A DNA stretch of 7,521 nucleotides from Korarchaeum sp964519515 (GTDB lineage: Archaea; Korarchaeota; Korarchaeia; Korarchaeales; Korarchaeaceae). The notes below the pieces were generated by a model. The model worked only from the letters and a program-made list of their open reading frames with translations. It ran no database searches and was not told the origin of the DNA. Shown here in pieces: positions 1 through 5,999 of the stretch. Location: the NCBI GenBank assembly GCA_964519515.1, contig CAZFIJ010000016.1, positions 1 through 7,521 of the forward strand, in the 5' to 3' direction. The position numbers and the translations under genes are program-made. The stretch's first letter is position 1. Every line of letters starts with the position of its first letter.

Positions 1-39
1 TGTTTTTTTTGTCGCGGTATAGCGGAAGGCGAGCGTTGT

Positions 40-113
40 GGGGCTGTAGGTCAGAGTGGAAGAGCGCGCGGCTTTTAACCGGGGGGTCGCGGGTTGAAAT
101 CCCGCCGGGCCCG
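40..113 (+). tRNA. tRNA-Lys (anticodon UUU)-like gene with defects, possibly a pseudo-tRNA
   Basis: The cloverleaf can be drawn as follows: acceptor 40-46 with 106-112, D stem 49-52 with 62-65, anticodon stem 67-71 with 79-83, and T stem 89-93 with 101-105. The anticodon loop CTTTTAA (72-78) puts TTT at 74-76, so it would read Lys codons. The T stem is perfect, the GG pair of the D loop is at 58-59, the discriminator base is G113, and no CCA is encoded, as is common in archaea. Three stems each carry one G-G mismatch (43/109, 50/64, 68/82). The T loop is TTGAAAT, with G96 where the nearly invariant C56 belongs. Identity as a tRNA-Lys derivative is clear. Whether it is functional, decayed or affected by base-calling errors is open. 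Confidence 0.75.
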
Positions 114-127
114 TCTTTCAAAAATAC

Positions 128-151
128 TGAGGATCATCTCAATGATTCTCA
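128..151 (+). other. Hairpin downstream of the tRNA
   Basis: A 10-bp stem (128-137 with 142-151, one G-T wobble at 132/147) closes a CTCA tetraloop at 138-141. It lies 14 nt past the tRNA discriminator base in a stretch with no gene. No T-run follows, so it does not look like a standard terminator. It could be part of tRNA 3' processing, a small structured RNA, or chance. Confidence 0.35.
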
Positions 152-216
152 TGACCCGATTCTAGCCTCCTGACCTCAATCAAATTAAGCCCAGTCTGGA
201 AGCATCCCTCACCTAT

Positions 217-224
217 GTTTAAAT
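217..224 (+). promoter_or_regulatory. Candidate TATA box for the HEPN-like gene
   Basis: The sequence GTTTAAAT has its centre near 220-221, predicting a transcription start near 245. That leaves a 12-15 nt leader holding GAGAGAGG (245-252), a moderate SD, before the ATG at 257 or 260. The upstream purine-rich BRE element is not obvious. If this promoter is real, the ATG at 215 lies in the promoter and cannot be the start. Confidence 0.4.
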
Positions 225-259
225 CCAGCGCACTTGCCCAGCATGAGAGAGGACTCATG

Positions 260-637
260 ATGGAAGATGTAAAGGCGCTTCTCAAGGAGGCATTCGATCT
301 TAAGGCTATGGGTAATTATACGGAATCCTTTACAATTTTGAGGAGAGTACTACAACTTTCATTCAAGCTAGTCCTATCTAGACTCGAGGTAGACGCCCCT
401 TATGATAGCACCCTATCCCTTTATCATCTAATCCCCATCGAGCTCAGGCCCCCTATAGGAGAGAGGGAGCTCCAGGATTTCGAGAGTAAGTATATGCTTT
501 CCCTCAGCTCCGACCCTCCGGATCCTCGATCTCTAGAGGCGGGTCTCGAGATAGCGGAAAGGGTTGTTCATTGGGCGGACTCCATCATAAAAAATAAGAG
601 GGAATCACTCGAACCTCAGGGCTTTAGCAGGCTCTAA
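260..637 (+). CDS. Small helical protein, HEPN-like, lacking the RNase motif
   Basis: This 125-residue protein of unknown function looks all-helical. The first helices (about 2-45, with KEAFDLKAMGNYTESFTILR) and the last long helix (about 95-112, LEAGLEIAERVVHW) resemble the arrangement of HEPN-domain proteins, where a GxYxxA-type turn follows helix 1 and an ALELAE-like helix ends the domain. The catalytic R-x(4-6)-H motif of HEPN ribonucleases is absent; only R-V-V-H is present near the C-terminus. No MNT nucleotidyltransferase partner is adjacent. Start choice: ATGs at 257 and 260 both follow GAGAGAGG (245-252), and 260 has the better spacing. An upstream in-frame ATG at 215 overlaps a probable TATA box. 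The 3' end overlaps the convergent permease gene by 33 nt. The HEPN assignment is inference from pattern only. Confidence 0.65.
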   Translation: MEDVKALLKEAFDLKAMGNYTESFTILRRVLQLSFKLVLSRLEVDAPYDSTLSLYHLIPIELRPPIGERELQDFESKYMLSLSSDPPDPRSLEAGLEIAERVVHWADSIIKNKRESLEPQGFSRL

Positions 638-1861
638 CTTAGCTGCCTGGCGAGCGGGTGGTATAGCTCCTATGAGCGTTATCAAGAGTGTGACTCCCGC
701 TATTGTGAGTGCGTACTCCAGCGGGAGGACTGGCGTTACAGAGAGACTTATACCACCCTGCATTCCACCAGCTCTACTTGTCGCCCTAACGTTGGACGCA
801 CTGCCTCCACCTATAGCTAATGACATCAATTGAGAGAGCAAGATAGCCCCAGCATAACCACCGATAATCCCAAGTATAATGGCTATCGCACTCATTATCA
901 CCCCTTCAAACAGAAATGAAAGCATTATCTCCCTTTGGAATGCTCCCATCGCCCTCATAACCCCGATTATCCTGGTCCTCTCCGTGACCGTAGTGTACAT
1001 AGCGTTCATTATCCCGACGGATGCTACCACTATAGTCATCACAGCTATAGAGCCTAAGGCTATTATTGAAGTATTTATCAGTGTATCTAGAGCCCTTTGA
1101 AGATCCCTCATAGCTATAGGGTATGCTGAATCCCCATATTCATCCCTCAACTCACTAACAACTTGATCTATTCTATTCACATCATCAACGATCACGACGA
1201 GAGTCGGGTAGTCCCTCCTGTTGTAGAACCTTTGATACATATTCATAGCGTAATCTAAGGGGATAAGTATTGAGTTATCGACATCTGCCATTAGTGAAGT
1301 GCCGTACGGCGCTAGCACTCCATAAATAGTCCCTCTTATGCTTCCCTGACTGATGAAACTGCCAATGGAGATCCTAACGCCTAATCCAATTAGATCTCTA
1401 GCGTCTTCAACAGGAATCTGGCTTAATATGTTATTCCCCATTATCACAGCCTGCTCAGCTTGATTCGATGGCCAATCTCCGAATTGAAGCTTTAGATCCG
1501 GGAAGAGCTCCTCCACGTAATTGACATCGAATCCAACGATACTGGCTCTGATATTCTGTCCCATGACATTGAATTCGCCGAAAATCCTTATCATGGGGAT
1601 TACAGTTTCTACCCCATCTATCATGCTTACCTTAGCTAAGTCAGACTCAGTGAATGAGGTCTCCCTAGGAATGAGATAGATAACCCTCAAACTCCCTCCT
1701 TTTATTATCTTCTGTATAACAGCCCCATAGCCAGCGGCATAAGATACCACTGCGGTTAGAGTCAATACTCCAAGGAAAATACCGAGGAGAGTGAGGTAGG
1801 TCCTCCTCTTCCTGCTCCTCATAGCCTTAAATGAGAACTTGAGTATATCAAGGAGCCTCAA
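605..1861 (-). CDS. ABC transporter permease, MacB/FtsX family
   Basis: This is the membrane subunit of an ABC system of the MacB/LolE/FtsX type (418 residues, usual for the family). TM1 lies at about 22-44, followed by a large extracytoplasmic MacB-type domain (about 45-255). The FtsX domain contains TM2 (about 262-288), the cytoplasmic hallmark TERTRIIGVMRAMGA (293-307), TM3 (about 312-346) and TM4 (about 382-400). The C-terminal tail ending AKLEPAKALRFE is typical of the family. The start is TTG, supported by GAGGAGGTG (1880-1872) 10 nt upstream; the first ATG is codon 14, inside the conserved N-terminal region. It is the third gene of an operon and overlaps the upstream gene by 14 nt. A Gly/Ser-rich stretch (about 348-372) between TM3 and TM4 enlarges the second external loop. 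The transported substrate cannot be read from sequence; MacB-type systems couple ATP hydrolysis to mechanical work outside the membrane. Confidence 0.96.
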   Translation of the reverse strand: MRLLDILKFSFKAMRSRKRRTYLTLLGIFLGVLTLTAVVSYAAGYGAVIQKIIKGGSLRVIYLIPRETSFTESDLAKVSMIDGVETVIPMIRIFGEFNVMGQNIRASIVGFDVNYVEELFPDLKLQFGDWPSNQAEQAVIMGNNILSQIPVEDARDLIGLGVRISIGSFISQGSIRGTIYGVLAPYGTSLMADVDNSILIPLDYAMNMYQRFYNRRDYPTLVVIVDDVNRIDQVVSELRDEYGDSAYPIAMRDLQRALDTLINTSIIALGSIAVMTIVVASVGIMNAMYTTVTERTRIIGVMRAMGAFQREIMLSFLFEGVIMSAIAIILGIIGGYAGAILLSQLMSLAIGGGSASNVRATSRAGGMQGGISLSVTPVLPLEYALTIAGVTLLITLIGAIPPARQAAKLEPAKALRFE

Positions 1862-3479
1862 TTTGATCCAGCACCTCCTCGCCCTTCTTCCTGAATAGTA
1901 ATCTCCCGATAACCAATCCGACCACTAGACCGGCTGCGAGCCAAACTGCCCAATAAGTTATGTTAGTCGTTGGGCTGACCCTCGCTGCGCTCATGTTTCC
2001 GAACGTTCTACCGGTCAAATTGCCCGTCAGATTTCCTATACCCCCAGAGATAGCGACTTCCATCCTTGTCTCCTTCCAGTTTCCAGGAGAAGCTAGATAA
2101 CCGACGGAGATACCTAATGTTCTCGTTACCCTTCCTGTCTCACATGAGAGGGTGAAACCCGTGCTCTCTCCGCTCTTCAGATCCCCTATATATGTTGAAG
2201 TACCCGCGCAAGCTCCTGAGTATATCGTCACGTTAACGTACTTCGCATCCCTCTCACCGACGTTCGCTATGTTACCGAAGACCCTCAGCCTCCCCGAACT
2301 ATAGGTAGCGCTAGCACTTGAAAACACTACCTTAGCTTCTTGAACTCTCTCCAGTCCTATCTGAGCGCTAGTCTGCTTCTCGACATCCAAGCCGCTCTCG
2401 AACTCCCTGTAAGTGAACTGCAATACGATTTGATATAAGGAGTAATCCTCGAGCGGGAGTACCCTAAGCGTGATATTTCTCTTCTCCCCCGGCATGATAT
2501 CCCCGAGATCGAAGAGATTAGCTCCAACTATCGATACCGTCTGTGAGGATATCTGGACCCTCGTCTTCCTAGCGGTCTCATCCCCTGAATTCTCGATAGT
2601 TATCATTATGTTCTTAGGCACTCCGCCATAGGCGGAGCTCTCATTAGAGAAGGCTATGAGGCTTGGTTTATTCTCAGTAGCTTCTGTCTTGAATATAGGG
2701 ACTGTGAATACTTCTGATATAGAATAATACCTTCCTCCGCTCTTATATTGTACGGTGACAGCTACCCTATCGTACTTTCTTCCCGTCCCCCTCTCCACAA
2801 AGGTCCCCACTTGGAAGACCGTAGAGGTGTTCGGGGATAGGATCGCTTGATTCCCCACATTAGGATTCAGCAACCTTATGAAGGACGAGCTGAGAACTAT
2901 TGAGGATATCTGGACGTCCTCAGTGCCTCCATTTACAACTTTAAGCGTTAGAACTGAGGTATCTCCCTCTATAGCGCTACCTTTCAGGTAAACATAGACA
3001 GGAGAGGCCGATCTAACCTCAAGGTTGAAGGTGAAGAGATCATAGTTGCTATCGACTTGATAGTTCTCGGAATCGAAGATCCTATAGCTCACGTTGAGGT
3101 TGAACTCGTAAAGACCCGGTGGAGCTGTCGATGGAACCTCTAATGGGAACATCAACTGAAATGATTCCCCATCAGTGAACTTAGTCTTCGATATTTGAAG
3201 AGATGGTGAAATTCTCACTACCTTCTCACCATTCGGGCTCCTAAGGTTTTCCGGGATCTCTAGACTAGCTTCGAAGGGGCTCAAAGTGTAATCTTTCGCT
3301 ACATATGCTCTCAAAGTGACCGTTATGTAAACTATGCCGTCACCAGCATAGACTATGGCTGGCTGATCCCTCGTTCCCCACCTATAATCGACTAGGGTTA
3401 ATCCCCAGAGCTTGGCTTCCCCATAGAACAAGGGGAGCATGAGAAGGAATAAGAGGAGTAATACCTTAAGTTTCGACAT
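1848..3479 (-). CDS. Secreted, membrane-anchored beta-sandwich protein (COG1361/CARDB-like), ABC operon partner
   Basis: This 543-residue envelope protein has a signal peptide (K3, K5, then a Leu-rich core 6-17, cleavage near 20-23). Repeated Ig/CARDB-like beta-sandwich modules follow at about 23-155, 160-262, 285-375 and 380-477. The third is clearest, with ITIENSGDETARKTRVQIS, then LGDIMPGEKRNITLRV, a pattern seen in archaeal COG1361-type S-layer-like proteins. A Gly/Asn/Thr-rich linker (478-507), one TM helix (508-528) and an RKKGEE tail place the bulk of the protein outside the cell. Nine N-x-S/T sequons are visible (N129, N217, N279, N335, N416, N483, N487, N495, N506), four of them in the linker, suggesting N-glycosylation. 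C424 and C446 could form a disulfide. The ATG follows a perfect GGAGGTGAT site. Lying between the ATPase and permease genes, it may act as an external adaptor or ligand-binding part, comparable in position to MacA but unrelated in fold; that role is inference. Confidence 0.85.
   Translation of the reverse strand: MSKLKVLLLLFLLMLPLFYGEAKLWGLTLVDYRWGTRDQPAIVYAGDGIVYITVTLRAYVAKDYTLSPFEASLEIPENLRSPNGEKVVRISPSLQISKTKFTDGESFQLMFPLEVPSTAPPGLYEFNLNVSYRIFDSENYQVDSNYDLFTFNLEVRSASPVYVYLKGSAIEGDTSVLTLKVVNGGTEDVQISSIVLSSSFIRLLNPNVGNQAILSPNTSTVFQVGTFVERGTGRKYDRVAVTVQYKSGGRYYSISEVFTVPIFKTEATENKPSLIAFSNESSAYGGVPKNIMITIENSGDETARKTRVQISSQTVSIVGANLFDLGDIMPGEKRNITLRVLPLEDYSLYQIVLQFTYREFESGLDVEKQTSAQIGLERVQEAKVVFSSASATYSSGRLRVFGNIANVGERDAKYVNVTIYSGACAGTSTYIGDLKSGESTGFTLSCETGRVTRTLGISVGYLASPGNWKETRMEVAISGGIGNLTGNLTGRTFGNMSAARVSPTTNITYWAVWLAAGLVVGLVIGRLLFRKKGEEVLDQIEAP
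1872..1880 (-). promoter_or_regulatory. Strong ribosome binding site for the permease
   Basis: On the minus strand GAGGAGGTG lies inside the last codons (E-E-V) of the upstream gene, 10 nt before the TTG start of the permease. It decides the TTG start and implies reinitiation or coupled translation across the 14-nt overlap. Confidence 0.8.
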
Positions 3480-4167
3480 GGGATATCACCTCCTCACTTA
3501 CTATGATACCATCCCTTATCCTAGCTATCCTATCACACCTCTCGGCCATCGCCTGATTGTGTGTGACCATGACGACTGTCCTTCCCTCCCTCACTAACTC
3601 TCTCAATATCTCCATAACCTGCAGGCCTGATGCAGAGTCTAAGTTTCCAGTAGGCTCATCCGCTAATATTATAGAGGGATTGTTGGCAAGGGCTCTAGCT
3701 ATTGCGACCCTCTGCTGCTCTCCACCTGAGAGTTCGGAGGGCTTATGATTCTCTCTGCCCCTCAGCCCGACGCTATCGAGGAGTTCCATGATCCTCCTCT
3801 TTCTGTTCCCATTATATTCGCCTACAGCTAAAGCTAGCTCGATATTTTCAGCTGCTGTGAGCCATGGCACTAAATTGAACGTTTGGAAAATGAAACCTAT
3901 AGTTTTCCTCCTCATTAGAGTTATCTGTTTATCGTTGAGTGTTGCGAGATCTCTACCCATTATCCTCACGCTTCCAGAAGTGGGCCTCGTCAGGAGGCCC
4001 ATTATGCTAAGGAGGGTCGTTTTTCCACTACCTGAGGGGCCCATTATTGCTAAAAACTCGCCCTTTCTTACATCAAGATTTATCCCTCTAAGAGCCTCTA
4101 CATAATTCCCTCTCGTCCCATAGATCTTTCTAACGTTCCTAAGCTCGTAGACATGCTCTTCGACCAT
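3466..4167 (-). CDS. ABC transporter ATP-binding protein, LolD/MacB type
   Basis: This 233-residue ATPase is full length for the LolD/FtsE/MacB class. Starting from the ATG at 4167, the motifs are: Walker A GPSGSGKT (43-50), Q-loop Q95 in FIFQTFNLVP, signature LSGGEQQRVAIARAL (146-160), Walker B IILADEP with catalytic E171, D-loop GNLD (174-177), and H-loop H203 in VMVTHN. The FQTFNLVP and ADEPTGNLD wording is typical of the MacB-type class that pairs with FtsX-like permeases. A longer reading frame opens at 4242, but its first 25 codons contain a TATA box (4191-4203) and match nothing in the family, so 4167 is preferred. The ATG has no SD and lies about 28-32 nt from the TATA centre, which points to a leaderless or near-leaderless mRNA. 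It is first in the three-gene operon and ends in a 14-nt overlap with the next gene. Confidence 0.97.
   Translation of the reverse strand: MVEEHVYELRNVRKIYGTRGNYVEALRGINLDVRKGEFLAIMGPSGSGKTTLLSIMGLLTRPTSGSVRIMGRDLATLNDKQITLMRRKTIGFIFQTFNLVPWLTAAENIELALAVGEYNGNRKRRIMELLDSVGLRGRENHKPSELSGGEQQRVAIARALANNPSIILADEPTGNLDSASGLQVMEILRELVREGRTVVMVTHNQAMAERCDRIARIRDGIIVSEEVISHVET
3485..3495 (-). promoter_or_regulatory. Strong ribosome binding site for the beta-sandwich gene
   Basis: Minus-strand GAGGAGGTGAT contains GGAGGTGAT, fully complementary to the 16S 3' end (ATCACCTCC), 5 nt before the ATG at 3479. It is embedded in the ATPase codons for E-E-V-I, so ribosomes finishing the ATPase pass directly over it. 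Confidence 0.85.
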
Positions 4168-4190
4168 ATGTATCTGGGCATCTAGGAAGT

Positions 4191-4210
4191 ATTTATTAAT
4201 AAACTTTGCT
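4191..4210 (-). promoter_or_regulatory. Promoter of the ABC operon (BRE plus TATA)
   Basis: On the minus strand AGCAAAG (4210-4204), a plausible BRE, runs into TTTATTAATAAAT (4203-4191). The centre is about 28-32 nt from the ATG at 4167, the spacing expected for a leaderless archaeal transcript. No comparable element is seen before the two downstream genes. Confidence 0.65.
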
Positions 4211-4270
4211 AAGTTACTTATTAAAAGCCTTTTCAACATCACGCGAGTATTTTATGTTTAACTCCTTATA

Positions 4271-4648
4271 TTATAAATTTTTTATAATTTTTAAGAAAAT
4301 ATTTACGAGATTTGCAAATTCGTCCCCCATAAGTTTTTCTATTTCATTAATGAACTTCTCCTCTAGAGCCTCCTTATCCAGCCCGTATCTGTTCTCGATC
4401 ATGCTTAAGTTATAAGCGAATATCTTAGCGACTCTCTCATCCTCATCGCTCATAGGTCTTGATAGTAGGGCACTCCTCAATACCTCAAAGCTTTCAAGGA
4501 AAGGCCTGCTATCAGAGAGATCTAACTCAATTGCATAACTTTCAGCAATTAAATCTATTAGTGATGAAATTTTTTCACTTGATAGGTAATCTTCAGCTAG
4601 AGAAAGTGTCCTTATAGCCTCAGAGAGTGCTAACACGACAGCGCTCAT
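4271..4648 (-). CDS. Small helical protein of unknown function, divergent from hisS
   Basis: This 125-residue protein is not one I recognise. It is predicted to be almost entirely helical and rich in Leu, Glu, Asp and Ser. A short N-terminal helix (about 2-20) is followed by several amphipathic helices, and the end is basic and hydrophobic (FLKIIKNL). It has no signal peptide, TM segment or metal-binding motif; the only Pro residues are at about 49 and 65. The ATG at 4648 has no SD and sits about 27 nt from the TTATAAA element (4678-4672), so a leaderless mRNA is likely and supports this start. Its promoter overlaps that of hisS, suggesting co-expression, though a link to translation is not shown. 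Its 3' end is much richer in A/T than the neighbouring genes. The ABC operon downstream has its own promoter, so this is probably a separate unit. Confidence 0.7.
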   Translation of the reverse strand: MSAVVLALSEAIRTLSLAEDYLSSEKISSLIDLIAESYAIELDLSDSRPFLESFEVLRSALLSRPMSDEDERVAKIFAYNLSMIENRYGLDKEALEEKFINEIEKLMGDEFANLVNIFLKIIKNL

Positions 4649-4668
4649 CGGAATATTGCTACGCAGCT

Positions 4669-4682
4669 ACTTTATAATCTCA
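4669..4682. promoter_or_regulatory. Shared TATA element of a divergent promoter
   Basis: ACTTTATAATC on the plus strand and GATTATAAAGT on the minus strand are the same near-palindromic TATA box (core 4671-4678). On the minus strand it is about 27 nt from the ATG at 4648, giving a leaderless mRNA. On the plus strand it predicts a start near 4700, leaving about 13 nt before the hisS ATG at 4713. No second TATA box is evident for either gene. Confidence 0.55.
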
Positions 4683-4712
4683 CCAATCGTCTCCGAGCCG
4701 AAGGGGTCGCTA

Positions 4713-5999
4713 ATGGTATCCATACCGAGGGGCTTCAGGGACTTCCCTCCGCCGATGATGATACTCAGGAAGAGGATCTTAAGCAAAATAGAGGAGATAT
4801 TCAGAAGGTATGGCTTCGATCCGATCGAGACACCCTCTCTAGAGTACTGGGAGACAGTTAAAGGGAAGCTTGGGGAGGAAGCTGAGAACAAGCTCATGTT
4901 CATCTTCCCCGATTTCTTCAGCAAGGAGTGGTACACGTTGAGATATGAGCTAACCTTCCCTTTAGCTAGATACGTTGCCATGCACCCTGAGACACCTCTC
5001 CCTTTCAAGAGGTATCATATTGGGAACGTCTGGAGGCATGAGGAACCTCAAAAGGGTAGATATAGGGAATTCCTACAATGTGATGCTGATATAGTCGGTA
5101 GCCCATACCCGGAAGCGGATGCTGAGGTTATATCAGTTAATATAGATGCCATGAAGTCATTCAACTTTGAGAACTTCAGAGTCAGGCTCAACGATAGGAG
5201 GCTCTTAACTGGAGTTTTTGAGGAGGAGCTCGGGATAAACAATCCTTTCCCGATATATAGAGCCATAGATAAGCTCGATAAGATGGGAGTAGATGGAGTG
5301 AGGGGAGAGCTCATTAGATTGGGGGCTCATGAATCCCTAATAGATAGGATCATGGAACTGATCTCGACGAGGGGTAGCTTCGATGAGGTATCTCAGACAT
5401 TCAGAAGGATAGAAAACGATAAAGTCAAGACAGCTCTCGATCATCTAGAGGAGATATTCTCCATAGTTTCCGACGATAGGCTCATCTTCGATCTCTCATT
5501 AGTGAGGGGCCTCGATTATTATACGGGCCCCGTCTTTGAGACTAGCGTCAGCGAACCTAGGATAGGCTCTTTAGCCGGAGGAGGGAGATACGATAGGCTG
5601 ATAGGTCTTTACTCTGGAAGGGATGTTCCAGCGACGGGCGTAAGCTTGGGCGTGGAGAGGTTAATAGACGCCGGTCTGGAGTTAGGTATCTTCGATCTAA
5701 GTGAGAAGAGCTACACAGATGTATTCATTGTGAGCGTTAGGAGGGAGAACTGGAGGTATGCGTGGCGTATCTCGAGGATCCTAAGGGAAGGGGGCTTCAA
5801 CACATCACTGGATTTGATGAGGAGGAGTCAGGCAGCTCAGAGGGAGTACGCTAATAAGATAGGGGCTAAGGTCATCGCATTCGTGGGGCCCTCCGAGGAG
5901 GAAACTGAGACAGTCACGCTATACTCCAAGGATCTCAGGAAAACTGTCAAAATCTCAGAACTGATAGATTCCGTGAGGGAGTTTCTCTTCGGATCTTGA
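4713..5999 (+). CDS. hisS: Histidyl-tRNA synthetase
   Basis: This class II aminoacyl-tRNA synthetase (428 residues, normal length) charges tRNA-His with histidine at the expense of ATP in the cytoplasm. Numbering from the ATG at 4713, IPRGFRDFPP (4-13) is the usual N-terminus. Motif 1 lies around YGFDPIETP (33-41). LRYELTFPLARYVA (76-89) and motif 2, VWRHEEPQKGRYREFLQCD (106-124), carry the ATP-binding arginines. The histidine-binding motifs LVRGLDYYTGPVFE (263-276) and AGGGRYD (288-294) and motif 3 GVSLGVERL (309-317) are intact. The anticodon-binding domain spans about 335-428. The wording is archaeal/eukaryal-like. An in-frame ATG at 4656 would add 19 residues encoded across the TATA box, so it is rejected; a weak AAGGGG lies upstream of the chosen start. 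The last 53 nt overlap the convergent nuclease gene. Confidence 0.97.
   Translation: MVSIPRGFRDFPPPMMILRKRILSKIEEIFRRYGFDPIETPSLEYWETVKGKLGEEAENKLMFIFPDFFSKEWYTLRYELTFPLARYVAMHPETPLPFKRYHIGNVWRHEEPQKGRYREFLQCDADIVGSPYPEADAEVISVNIDAMKSFNFENFRVRLNDRRLLTGVFEEELGINNPFPIYRAIDKLDKMGVDGVRGELIRLGAHESLIDRIMELISTRGSFDEVSQTFRRIENDKVKTALDHLEEIFSIVSDDRLIFDLSLVRGLDYYTGPVFETSVSEPRIGSLAGGGRYDRLIGLYSGRDVPATGVSLGVERLIDAGLELGIFDLSEKSYTDVFIVSVRRENWRYAWRISRILREGGFNTSLDLMRRSQAAQREYANKIGAKVIAFVGPSEEETETVTLYSKDLRKTVKISELIDSVREFLFGS

Noticed and set aside
1..39. Poly-T run and GC-rich stretch before the tRNA as a promoter or terminator
   Set aside because: No BRE/TATA pattern at proper spacing and no stem before the T-run; too close to the window edge to judge.
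114..200. Possible C/D box guide RNA (CTGA at 127 and 171, ATGATT at 142)
   Set aside because: No proper RTGATGA C box, spacing is poor, and the hairpin at 128-151 would occlude the boxes.
243..260. Mini-ORF of five codons (ATG at 243, TGA at 258-260) overlapping the HEPN-like gene start
   Set aside because: It has no SD or TATA-based start of its own and is better explained by the SD-like GAGAGAGG falling inside it.
879..1100. Plus-strand open frame opposite the permease
   Set aside because: It mirrors the hydrophobic TM region of a clear gene on the other strand and has no promoter, SD or family resemblance.
3557..4105. Plus-strand open frames opposite the ABC ATPase
   Set aside because: The ATPase motifs on the minus strand are complete; these frames are low-complexity antisense readings.
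4168..4242. 25-residue N-terminal extension of the ATPase
   Set aside because: It is encoded by the promoter region (TATA at 4191-4203) and is not a family feature.
4262..4312. T-rich tract as a terminator
   Set aside because: The T-runs are on the plus strand where no transcript ends; on the minus strand the region is A-rich and codes for the end of the small helical protein.
4656..4712. 19-residue N-terminal extension of HisRS
   Set aside because: It would be encoded by the TATA box and the expected transcription start region; the family N-terminus begins at the ATG at 4713.
4667..5314. Minus-strand open frames opposite hisS
   Set aside because: hisS has every class II motif on the plus strand; the antisense frames have no supporting signal.
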